The notes under the pieces were generated by a model, which saw only the letters and a list, made by a program, of their open reading frames with translations, searched no databases and was not told the origin of the DNA. Position numbers and translations under genes: made by a program. Positions 52,676 through 60,620 of a DNA stretch of 64,000 nt are shown here, piece by piece. The first letter of the stretch is position 1. Each line of letters starts with the position of its first letter. This stretch comes from UBA2137 sp963740205. Lineage in GTDB: Bacteria; Pseudomonadota; Alphaproteobacteria; Micavibrionales; Micavibrionaceae. The stretch is taken from positions 186,001-250,000 of the forward strand of contig CAVUDD010000004.1 in NCBI GenBank assembly GCA_963740205.1, read 5' to 3'.

Positions 52676-54513
52676 TGTCTGAAATTGTGCTCAACGTTTC
52701 CAAATCTGTAATGAATACCAAATGGGTGTTTCAGGACACTGATGATGGGCAGGTCTCAAGGTTGATGCAGGCGCATGGCTTGCCCGAAATGATTGCGCGT
52801 ATGTTGGTGGCGCGTAACGTTGATGAGAATTCAGTCGAAGCATTTTTGCGCCCACGTTTGGGAGAGCATTTCCCCGATCCATTTTCACTCAAGGATATGA
52901 AGCCTTTTTGCGAATGGTTGGCGGACTCTCTTGAGGCTGGGAAGAAAGTTGGCGTATTTGGTGATTTCGATGTTGATGGATCAAGCTCAACCGCCATCTT
53001 TGTAAAGTTTTTTCGTCATATCGGATATGAAGTTCCTTTTTATATTCCTGATCGTCTCACTGAGGGCTACGGCCCCTCAATTAATGCAATGCAGTCATTA
53101 AAGGAACAGGGCGCAAACATTGTTTTGATTGCAGATTGCGGGACAACATCATTTGACGTGATAGAGCAAGGGCGTGCTATTGGTTTGGATATTGTTGTTT
53201 TTGACCATCACGAAACTGAGGACGAATTACCCGATACTAATTTCCTTATTAATCCGAAGCGTAAAGATGATGATAGCGGGTTGGATATGTTATGTGCCGC
53301 TGCAGTTTGCTTTTTGGCTTGTGTTGGGTTGAATACCGTTCTGCGTGATCGCGGTTTTTACAAAGAAAAAGGCATTGAGCAAGCGCCTTTAAAGAACTGG
53401 CTGGATATTATTGCTTTGGCAACAATCTGTGACATGGTGCCGTTACTTGGGGCTAACCGTTTATTTGTACGCTATGGCTTTCAACAAATGGCACAAACCG
53501 AAAATATTGGATTGCAGGCATTGCTCTCTGTGTGTGGCATTAAGGGTGATCCATCTGTAATGCATGCTGGGTTTGCATTGGGCCCTCGTATTAATGCCGG
53601 GTCTCGTATACATGATGCCTCGCTAGGAGCTAAATTACTCTCTGCAACAGACATGGAAACAGCCAGCACCATTGCTTGGACCTTGAATGACTGTAATGAC
53701 AAGCGCAAAGAGATACAGTCGAGCATGATGCAAGAGGCTATTGGTCAGATCACAGCAGTAGATGGTGATAAAGACTCCCTTATCTTTGCAGCCAATGAAG
53801 GTTGGCATGCTGGATTATCAGGATTGGTAGCAGGTCAAATCAAAGAAAGATTTGGTAAGCCTGCGGTTATTGTGACCTTTGCCGAGAATGAAAAAGGTGA
53901 GCTTGAGGGACGTGGTTCGGGACGCTCTGTGCCTGGTATAAATATGGCAGCGGCATTTATTGATGCACGAAATGAAGGCTTGGTTCTCAAGGGTGGTGGG
54001 CACGCAATGGCCGGTGGGTTTACTGTTCTTCCTGAAAAAATTGATGAATTAAAAACCTATCTTTCTTCTCATGTAGAAAAACAACTCAATGGTCAGGAAA
54101 TTGTACCCGAACAATTGGTGGATACGCTTGCAAGTGTCTCTGCCGTTAAAACCGAATTTGTGAAAATTATAGATGAAAATGGCGGGCCATATGGTCAGGG
54201 TAATCCCGAGCCGTTATTTGTGGTACCGAGTGCGCGCATTCAAATGGTGAAGATAGTTGGTAAAGATCACGTCAGTTGCCGTATATCCGATGTCGAGGGG
54301 GGTGCTTCTATAAAGGCAATTGCCTTTCGCGCAACGGGGACACCTTTGGGTAAATTACTTTTGGATCAATCTCGTGATATTACTGTTCATCTGCTTGGGC
54401 ATTTCAAAATCAATGAATGGCAAGGGCGTGAGAGCGTAGATTTCATTATTAAGGATGCCGCCTTTGCTAATGAAGCACATAAGAATCAGCAAGAAAAAAA
54501 GCTGTTTGCCTGA
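52675..54513 (+). CDS. recJ: Single-stranded-DNA exonuclease RecJ
   Basis: A 612-residue RecJ with DHH phosphoesterase motifs in order: GVFGDFDVDGSSS, LIADCGTTSFD, VVFDHHETEDELP and, in DHHA1, GGGHAMAGGFTV, then a C-terminal OB fold. It is a 5'-3' ssDNA exonuclease of RecFOR repair, fitting with recO at 18,219. It ends 3 nt from the convergent nrsF-like gene. Confidence 0.95.
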   Translation: MSEIVLNVSKSVMNTKWVFQDTDDGQVSRLMQAHGLPEMIARMLVARNVDENSVEAFLRPRLGEHFPDPFSLKDMKPFCEWLADSLEAGKKVGVFGDFDVDGSSSTAIFVKFFRHIGYEVPFYIPDRLTEGYGPSINAMQSLKEQGANIVLIADCGTTSFDVIEQGRAIGLDIVVFDHHETEDELPDTNFLINPKRKDDDSGLDMLCAAAVCFLACVGLNTVLRDRGFYKEKGIEQAPLKNWLDIIALATICDMVPLLGANRLFVRYGFQQMAQTENIGLQALLSVCGIKGDPSVMHAGFALGPRINAGSRIHDASLGAKLLSATDMETASTIAWTLNDCNDKRKEIQSSMMQEAIGQITAVDGDKDSLIFAANEGWHAGLSGLVAGQIKERFGKPAVIVTFAENEKGELEGRGSGRSVPGINMAAAFIDARNEGLVLKGGGHAMAGGFTVLPEKIDELKTYLSSHVEKQLNGQEIVPEQLVDTLASVSAVKTEFVKIIDENGGPYGQGNPEPLFVVPSARIQMVKIVGKDHVSCRISDVEGGASIKAIAFRATGTPLGKLLLDQSRDITVHLLGHFKINEWQGRESVDFIIKDAAFANEAHKNQQEKKLFA

Positions 54514-54516
54514 AAG

Positions 54517-55158
54517 CTACCAGTTGAGTAGTTTTTTACCGAAAATGGCACCTAGGCCAGTAAGCGCTAAAACCCCAAAACCATAAAATCCTAGAATATA
54601 AAGAACGCCATCCATATTACAGTGAAGGGCATAGCCTGTCGCTGCAATATTTGCTGATGTAAAACCAGATAGCGCCCCCAGTAAAACAGGGCGTGTTGAT
54701 GCTGTTTTCTTTAGCCAGAACTTCCAGAATGCAAAAGTCAGAAGCATGCCACCAACAATTGTAACCATCAGACATGAGGTAGCAGAAGATTTTCCAAGGC
54801 TGTCACTTATCTGAGCCAATGAAATATTAGGATATTGTATGATGGTCTGCCATGTCATTAACGCTATTGAAAGTACGATAAAGCCCAGTGTTATAGTAGA
54901 TAGTCTACCCTGTGGTCTTGAAAGGCTACTCATAGCGTATAGTCCACCTAGAGAGGCAAGAAGAAAGATAGCTGGTTTCCAAAAGATAGAACCGCTGTCT
55001 AAGGCAGATTTGTAATCTACTCTTAGGCCAAAAACAGAGAGAACAACAAATGCAAATATCATAAGCGTAAGCGCATAAAAACCGTAAAGGTTTCTATTCT
55101 TTAATGCCTTTGTTGGCGTTAGGTTATCAACCAATGTATCTATAACTGGATTGCTCAT
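54517..55158 (-). CDS. nrsF: NrsF-type membrane anti-sigma factor (DUF1109)
   Basis: A 213-residue protein with six predicted transmembrane helices, matching DUF1109/NrsF. Two cysteines sit in equivalent places to those known from Caulobacter NrsF: TSCLMVTIVGG and GYALHCNMDGVLY. In Caulobacter, NrsF holds the ECF factor sigma-F at the membrane and releases it under metal stress (from memory of that work). Its ATG overlaps the stop of the sigma gene by 4 nt, so the pair is coupled. Confidence 0.88.
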   Translation of the reverse strand: MSNPVIDTLVDNLTPTKALKNRNLYGFYALTLMIFAFVVLSVFGLRVDYKSALDSGSIFWKPAIFLLASLGGLYAMSSLSRPQGRLSTITLGFIVLSIALMTWQTIIQYPNISLAQISDSLGKSSATSCLMVTIVGGMLLTFAFWKFWLKKTASTRPVLLGALSGFTSANIAATGYALHCNMDGVLYILGFYGFGVLALTGLGAIFGKKLLNW

Positions 55159-55652
55159 GCTTTATTCTTCTTTGCTAGTTTTTGCATCTTTTGCATGCCT
55201 CTATGTACCATAACTTTTACTGATGATGGGCTATGCCCGGTTCTTTCTGAAATATCTGCAACACTCAACTCCTCAAGCTTCATCATGCGAATAATTTTAG
55301 CCTGTTCAGAAGGAATTTGGCTTAACATTGTTTCAACATCATGCGAGGCATTCTCGGCATCATCTGTATGAGGGGAGCTAACATCTTCAGGTAATTCAAC
55401 GTGTATGTGACGACCTGTTTTCCGAAAATGATCAATCATCCGGTATTTGGCAATCGCAGCAATCCATGGCCCAAATTTTTGGTCTGGATCAAAAGTTTGC
55501 ATTTTTGTATGAAGTGCCATCATTGTTTCCTGTACAAGATCCTCTATATGAGGCTCTGCCACTCTTTTTCTGTAATAAGCTGTTAGCCAGCCATGTAATT
55601 CCGTTAATAAAAGACGATAAGCATTTTTGTCACCTTCGAGGGTGGCAGACAT
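55155..55652 (-). CDS. sigF: ECF RNA polymerase sigma factor (sigma-F-like)
   Basis: Sigma-2 (YRLLLTELHGWLTAYYRKRV, IEDLVQETMMALH, GPWIAAIAKYRMIDHFRKTG) and sigma-4 (EELSVADISERTGHSPSSVK) domains are clear. The frame is open to an ATG at 55742, but a promoter motif (55703-55676) lies inside that extension. The ATG at 55652 (MSATLEGDKNAYR), ~24 nt past the -10 element, gives a 165-residue protein of usual size, so I prefer it. It pairs with nrsF and probably transcribes its own gene and the bufferin operon opposite. Confidence 0.87.
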   Translation of the reverse strand: MSATLEGDKNAYRLLLTELHGWLTAYYRKRVAEPHIEDLVQETMMALHTKMQTFDPDQKFGPWIAAIAKYRMIDHFRKTGRHIHVELPEDVSSPHTDDAENASHDVETMLSQIPSEQAKIIRMMKLEELSVADISERTGHSPSSVKVMVHRGMQKMQKLAKKNKA

Positions 55653-55675
55653 CCATTCGTCCCATCTATTACTGT

Positions 55676-55703
55676 TATACGGCTGCAAGTTCCCTCCGGT
55701 TAC
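55676..55703 (-). promoter_or_regulatory. ECF-type promoter, toward the sigma gene
   Basis: Read on the minus strand: TGTAACC (-35, GTAACC at 55703-55698), 16-nt spacer, CGTATA (-10, 55681-55676). It is the same motif as the divergent promoter at 55,748. It resembles the GTAACC-N16-CG type reported for Caulobacter sigma-F. Confidence 0.7.
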
Positions 55704-55747
55704 ATTCTCTTTATAAAAAAAAGAAAAAATAATTTTTTGCATACGGT

Positions 55748-55775
55748 GTAACCAAAAGAGACGCGCTTACGTATT
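55748..55775 (+). promoter_or_regulatory. ECF-type promoter, toward the bufferin operon
   Basis: TGTAACC (GTAACC at 55748-55753), 16-nt spacer, CGTATT (55770-55775). About 105 nt before the precursor-peptide ATG. Seven -35 bases, the spacer length and five -10 bases are identical to the promoter on the opposite strand. Confidence 0.75.
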
Positions 55776-55879
55776 ACACCACTGAACACGGCAACAATGT
55801 TTGTGTTCCTCTGACAAACTAAATAAAACTCAGTGAATTGTCTATAAAACTTAAACTGTAATCTTGAAAGGATTTAAAA

Positions 55880-56143
55880 ATGACTATTTCAAAAAAACTA
55901 ATGACAACAGCAGCTCTTGCAACTTTTGTAGCGGGTGCAAGCTTTATTGCCTCAGATGCTAATGCTGGAAAAGCAGGCTATGAGAAATGTGCAGGTGTTG
56001 TTGAAGCTGGTCAAAATGACTGTGGCGCTAACGGTCACAGCTGTGCGGGACAAGCTAAAACAGATGGTGATGCTAACGAGTGGATCTACCTTCCTGAAGG
56101 CTCATGTGACAAGATTGTGGGTGGTAAGGTAGTAGAAGGTTAA
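55880..56143 (+). CDS. bufA: Bufferin precursor peptide (DUF2282)
   Basis: An 87-residue exported peptide: signal peptide (KLMTTAALATFVAGASF, cleavage near DANA) then a Cys-containing core, YEKCAGV, NDCGANGHSCAGQA and WIYLPEGSCDKIVGG, the DUF2282 pattern with four cysteines. Bufferins are RiPPs whose cysteines are converted by an MNIO enzyme to copper-binding thiooxazoles; they sequester copper in the periplasm. The next genes encode that enzyme and its partner. AAGGA precedes the ATG. Confidence 0.9.
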   Translation: MTISKKLMTTAALATFVAGASFIASDANAGKAGYEKCAGVVEAGQNDCGANGHSCAGQAKTDGDANEWIYLPEGSCDKIVGGKVVEG

Positions 56144-56179
56144 TTTTTTATCACTCCACTAGGAAGGAAGTTGCGTATC

Positions 56180-57052
56180 ATGTTTAAAGGTTCTCTTACT
56201 AAATCTGGTATCGGATTGAGCTCTCCTCATGTGCGTGATTTCCTTTCTTCTTCTGAACATGATGTTGGATTTTTAGAAGTTCATACAGAAAATTATATCG
56301 GAGGAGGGAGACCTCGTGCTGATATTCTCCAGATAGCAAAAAATTATCCGATTTCTCTTCATTGTGTTGGTGCATCATTAGGGCGTGCCGACGGTTTGGA
56401 TAAAGATCACATTCAAAGAATTAAAAATTTAGCAGATGAAATTAATCCTGTTTTTATATCTGATCACCTTTCATGGAGTGGGTACCAGCATACATATGTG
56501 CCTGATTTGTTACCCGTCCCATTCACCAACGAAGCTTTAAAAGTGTTTGTCGACCATGTATCCGAATTCCAGGATATAGTTGGTCGTCAGATGTTGGTCG
56601 AAAACCCGTCCAACTATGTCGCGTTCAAGGATCTAGATTATTCAGAAATGGATTTTCTAAATGAAATATCGACCAGAACAGGGTGCGGTTTATTATTAGA
56701 TATCAATAACATTAAAGTCAGTTCTCATAACTTGGGTTACGATCCGATTGAGTATTTGAACACAATTAAAGATGATGGTCGCGTGAAAGAGATGCATTTG
56801 GCGGGCTATCAGGTGAATAAACTAGATAGCGGCGAAGAGGTGTATCTTGATACGCATGGAGCGCCTGTCTATGAAGCTGTTTGGGGATTATATGAATATG
56901 CACTTAAACGCTTTGGGGATACGTCAACTTTGATGGAGTGGGACACCGATGTCCCAGAGTTAGATATACTTTTAGCAGAGGCACAAAAAGCAGATGATAT
57001 TAGGTTAGAAGCCAAGCAAAAGGGAGGGGTAGATAATGTCCTCGTTGCGTGA
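56180..57052 (+). CDS. bufB: DUF692/MNIO peptide-modifying oxidase
   Basis: A 290-residue TIM-barrel MNIO (multinuclear non-heme iron oxidase). Metal-ligand motifs are EVHTENY, SLHCVGASLG, ISDHLSW, VENPSNY, LLLDINNI, MHLAGYQ and DTHGAPV. It oxidises precursor cysteines using iron and oxygen. AGGAAGG precedes the ATG at 56180; a TTG 9 nt earlier would lie on top of the ribosome site. It overlaps the partner gene by 17 nt. Confidence 0.92.
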   Translation: MFKGSLTKSGIGLSSPHVRDFLSSSEHDVGFLEVHTENYIGGGRPRADILQIAKNYPISLHCVGASLGRADGLDKDHIQRIKNLADEINPVFISDHLSWSGYQHTYVPDLLPVPFTNEALKVFVDHVSEFQDIVGRQMLVENPSNYVAFKDLDYSEMDFLNEISTRTGCGLLLDINNIKVSSHNLGYDPIEYLNTIKDDGRVKEMHLAGYQVNKLDSGEEVYLDTHGAPVYEAVWGLYEYALKRFGDTSTLMEWDTDVPELDILLAEAQKADDIRLEAKQKGGVDNVLVA

Positions 57053-57791
57053 GTTTCAAGCTGATTTCTTGAACGATATTTACGATAGAACGTTTGAGAG
57101 CGCCAAGTATCTGACTGATGGTAAAGCAGGCGATAAAAAGCGTCTCCGCATTTATCGGAATAATGCTATTTTCATTCTCTCGGAAAGCCTTTCGGAAACA
57201 TTTCCTGTTCTTGAAAAATTGGTTGGTGAAAAGTTTTTCTTTATGTTGGCACGTGAGTATCTAGCAGAGTTTCCACAGCCCTCAGGTAACCAGTTTTCAT
57301 TTGGTGAACATCTGCCTTCATTTCTGCGTACATACGTCAAAGGCCTAATCATTCCTTATTTGTCTGACGTTGCTGCTTTGGAGTGGGCAAGGCACATAAG
57401 TTACTATGCCGACGACATTAAGTATTTAACTTTTGAAACTCTTACAAAGGAGATTTCAAAGGATGAGAATTATATCTTAAAGCCCGCCGCTACAGCGCAT
57501 CTTATAGATACTACTTATAATGTATTGGATATTTGGCAAGTACATCAAGCCGAGGATATTCATGAGATTACATTAGAAAAAAAAGCTCACTCTGTTCTCA
57601 TATGGCGTACCCCTAATAATGAATTGAACATGATGAGGCTTAGTCCTCACATGGAACAATTTCTAAAATCTTGCAAAAAAGGCGATACGTTCATGTCTGT
57701 AATGACTGATCTAAGTTTGACTGAAGAGGGCCAAGAAAGTTTCCAATCCGAATTCGCGCGTCTTGTGGCTGCAGGAGTATTTACATCTTAA
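57036..57791 (+). CDS. bufC: DUF2063 partner protein of the MNIO enzyme
   Basis: A 251-residue protein with the DUF2063 N-terminus (LREFQADFLNDIYD, KRLRIYRNNAIFILSESLSE, YLAEFPQPSGNQFSFGEHLP) and a C-terminal domain used in related systems to bind precursor leader peptides. DUF2063 proteins form a complex with DUF692 enzymes. It overlaps bufB by 17 nt. Confidence 0.9.
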   Translation: MSSLREFQADFLNDIYDRTFESAKYLTDGKAGDKKRLRIYRNNAIFILSESLSETFPVLEKLVGEKFFFMLAREYLAEFPQPSGNQFSFGEHLPSFLRTYVKGLIIPYLSDVAALEWARHISYYADDIKYLTFETLTKEISKDENYILKPAATAHLIDTTYNVLDIWQVHQAEDIHEITLEKKAHSVLIWRTPNNELNMMRLSPHMEQFLKSCKKGDTFMSVMTDLSLTEEGQESFQSEFARLVAAGVFTS

Positions 57792-57810
57792 CTTTCAAAA
57801 AGGAATAATT

Positions 57811-58251
57811 ATGTTTCATAAAATTTGTACACTTTGCGATAAATTTTACCCAGTAATTGGGTGGCTGCAATCTTTATCGTTGCTTGCAGCGCGTTTGTGG
57901 ATAGCAAAAGTATTTTTCATGGCTGGTCTGACCAAAATTGATAACTGGAAAACAACGGTCACATTATTTGATTTTGAATATGGTGTACCTCTATTGCCAC
58001 CTGAAGTGGCAGCTTACATGGCTACAGCTGGTGAGTTAATTTTGCCCGTCCTTCTTGTTTTAGGCCTATTTACGCCAGTTGCTGCAGTAGGGTTGTTTAT
58101 TATGTCAGCCGTGATTGAAATCTTTGTATATCCCGGTACTACAGAGCATTATTACTGGTTGCTTCTGACCGCAATTATAGCGACACATGGCAGTGGTAAG
58201 TTGGGATTAGACTATTGGATAAGAAAACGCTGTGGTAAGTGTGAGAAGTAA
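57811..58251 (+). CDS. DoxX-family membrane protein
   Basis: A 146-residue four-helix DoxX protein (LAARLWIAKVFFMAGLTKID, ATAGELILPVLLVLGL) with two CxxC motifs at its ends (KICTLCDK, KRCGKCEK) that could bind metal or exchange thiols. A DoxX gene commonly closes bufferin operons. AAAGGAA precedes this ATG. A strong terminator follows and closes the operon. Confidence 0.88.
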   Translation: MFHKICTLCDKFYPVIGWLQSLSLLAARLWIAKVFFMAGLTKIDNWKTTVTLFDFEYGVPLLPPEVAAYMATAGELILPVLLVLGLFTPVAAVGLFIMSAVIEIFVYPGTTEHYYWLLLTAIIATHGSGKLGLDYWIRKRCGKCEK

Positions 58252-58276
58252 AATTTTATAAGTTTCTTATTGTCTT

Positions 58277-58312
58277 AAAAACACCAACCATTTGAGCGGT
58301 TGGTGTTTTTAT
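58277..58312 (+). terminator. Terminator closing the bufferin operon
   Basis: AAAACACCAACC pairs with GGTTGGTGTTTT around the loop ATTTGAGC, followed by T residues; on the reverse strand the A run also supplies Ts, so it may be bidirectional. Confidence 0.9.
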
Positions 58313-58379
58313 ATGAAAATCTTGATATCTGCAAAATTCTACTGTATTTCTCTCCTTCTTATTGATAAAAGTAGAGCAT

Positions 58380-58766
58380 ATGCAGAAATTACAAAAAACA
58401 TTATCGGGCGCAGTGGTCCTGAGTGAATTGAGTCACATCTTTTGTTGTGGTCTTCCTATTATGTTTTCGCTAGCTAGTCTAATGGCGGGCGTTGGCTTAA
58501 TTACTGTTATGCCCGGCTGGCTAGAGATTGTTCATGAGTCATTCCATTCATATGAAATCCCCATGATCGTTGCATCTGGTGCTATCCTTCTTTTGGGTTG
58601 GGGGTTACACCATCTAGCACGAAGAATTGACTGCAAAAGTACAGGGTGTGGGCATCCACCATGTGCACCAAAGAAGAAAAAATCAGATATTATTCTTATC
58701 TTTGCAACCGTTTTATACTCTTTGAATGTTATTCTTTATACATTCATTCATTTTCCCCATCTTTAA
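58380..58766 (+). CDS. Small Cys/His-rich membrane protein
   Basis: A 128-residue protein with three hydrophobic segments. SHIFCCGLPIMF at the edge of the first is like the vicinal Cys pair of MerC/MerF-type transporters. A cytosolic-looking stretch holds DCKSTGCGHPPCAPKKKK. Metal binding is likely, given these residues and the copper-linked operon upstream, but no family is assigned. The ATG at 58380 is used; a TTG at 58362 is possible. Confidence 0.6.
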   Translation: MQKLQKTLSGAVVLSELSHIFCCGLPIMFSLASLMAGVGLITVMPGWLEIVHESFHSYEIPMIVASGAILLLGWGLHHLARRIDCKSTGCGHPPCAPKKKKSDIILIFATVLYSLNVILYTFIHFPHL

Positions 58767-58778
58767 ACAAAATACAGC

Positions 58779-59806
58779 ATGACTGGCGTGTTAATTACAT
58801 TCCTGCTCTTTTTAGGAGCGTTTCTCCTAGTAGGTTTGTTTTCTGCAATAAAAAAAATCAAGACATCTGAGGATTATTTGTTAGCCAGTCGAGATATTTC
58901 TCCGACTGCCGTAGGCTTGTCAGCGTCATCAAGTACAGCTAGCGGCTTTGCATTTACTGGTATAGTAGGCTTTGGATATACAATGGGTTTACCTGGTATC
59001 TGGATTATGTTGGCTACTATCATTGGAGGTTATATAGCGGTAAAGCTTGTTTCCCGGCCATTTAGAACATTTACACAGAGGCATAAAACATCGTGCTATA
59101 CGGGATTTATAACTTCAGGGCTAACTGGTAAAGAAACGCCCGTTAGGTTGGCAATTGCAATTATTACAATTGTGGCGGTTATTCTTTATGCAGCTGCTCA
59201 ACTTACTGCTGGCAGTAAGGCGTTACATGTTTTGTTTGGCTGGCATTACGACACTGGCTCGATTATTGGCGGAATCATAGTCCTAACATATTGTTTTGCA
59301 GGAGGTATAAGAGCCTCAATTTGGACAGATGTGGCGCAATCTTTCGTGATGTTGTTGGCCATGATGGCCATGCTGTACGCTTGTATTCACTATGTTGGTG
59401 GTTGGAATGAGTTAATGGGGCAGCTTTCTGCTCTTGATCCTACCTATGATGATTTCTGGCCTGGAAATATGCAAGGTGGGGCTGCCGCTTTTATTGGAGG
59501 TTGGCTCTTCCTTGGGGTAAGTTTTATAGGATTTCCCCACGTTATGGTTCGCTTTATGGCTCTTCGGAAAGTGAAAGAAACCAATAAGGCCATAAACTGG
59601 TATTTTGCAATGTATGCAGCTTTCTACATTATTGCTTATCTGGTCGCGGTTTGTACGCGCGTTATCCTGCCTCCTGATATCATATTTGATAAAGAATTGG
59701 CGTTGTTAGAAACGGCGCAAATTGTTGCCCCATTTTTCCTTATAGGTCTGTTACTTGCTGGTGTTTTTGCAAGTACAATCTCAACAGCAGATTCCTTGGT
59801 TTTGAG
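58779..59806 (+). pseudogene. Sodium:solute symporter, truncated at a junction
   Basis: A PutP/SSS-family transporter: SEDYLLASRDISPTAVGLSA, TASGFAFTGIVGFGYTMGL, GGIRASIWTDVAQ and, last, LLLAGVFASTISTADSLVLS, a motif that lies ~340 residues into a ~480-residue family. After this the frame runs into unrelated sequence from ~59807 (IISVVEVHPF...), so ~130 C-terminal residues and the last helices are missing. The upstream part is intact and starts 12 nt after the Cys/His-rich gene. Confidence 0.85.
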
Positions 59807-59814
59807 TGGAATCA

Positions 59815-60500
59815 TCAGCGTCGTAGAGGTCCATCCATTCTCAACGCTCCATCTCTCACTTCAACAATTATGGGGTGCCAGTGCGCTTCATTGTAGCCAC
59901 GACGGTATCCACACCACACTCCCTCTTTGTGTTCATCCGTCCATCTCCCTTCCATCTCTAAAGAGTTGTAACGTCCAAAATAATCACCAGGTGCTCCTTT
60001 AATAATGCGGATGGTCGCGTCTGCCCCAAGCGGTCCTCCTGCTCTCCTGAGTTCTTCTTTGAGCAGCTTCCCAATATCCACTCGAGGAGACGCTGTCCCC
60101 TATCATAGGTTCACGCCTGCGCCTCGCGACGTGGCGTAAGTAATCTAGCGGTTGAAGCCACTTCTCTAGAGGCAACTCTCTCACATCAGCGAGCCTCAAC
60201 AGCATCCTTATCCTCCTCCGAGCTCATACGAATTTTTCGGACGACCTCTTGATCTTGAGCCTGCAGGGATATTTCCTCAGGGGGTGAAGCCACCCCCAAG
60301 TATGCAGCGATGCCTCCTCCTACGGGCACCCAATGAGCAGGAGACGGAGCCAAGTATGAATCATTGCCAACATAGACTTCGTAGCATTCGCCCAAGGCTA
60401 TGAGCTCTGCGAGTGAATACTTTACAGGGCTCGTGTCTTCTATAGCGCAAGCTCGCAGTTGGTCTCGAGCATACCTGAGCACAGCATGCTTGGGGCTCAA
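59815..60500 (-). pseudogene. Unrecognised protein, frame broken at least twice
   Basis: Three minus-strand frames chain together: 60500 to ~60190 (ECYEVYVGNDSYLAPSPAHW, EEISLQAQDQEVVRKIR), then DVRELPLEKWLQPLDYLRHV, then IGKLLKEELRRAGGPLGADA and GRYNSLEMEGRWTDEHKEGV, ending in TGA at 59817-59815, just at the junction with the symporter. The full product would be ~228 residues. No domain recognised. It follows the helicase gene in the same direction and may belong to the same operon. 60501-60620 holds nothing I can identify. Confidence 0.45.
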
Positions 60501-60620
60501 GCCCCATCTGCGGAGCGGTTCCCGTATGAGATTTGCCAGCGCTCCACGCCTTATCTCACCCTGCCTGTTAACGTAACCGGAGCTTTATCGCGAGCTGAGA
60601 TTTAGTTGTTTTCTGAAGCA

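Noticed and set aside
59806..59830. Insertion-sequence boundary at the symporter break
   Set aside because: No terminal inverted repeat, target-site duplication or transposase found on either side.
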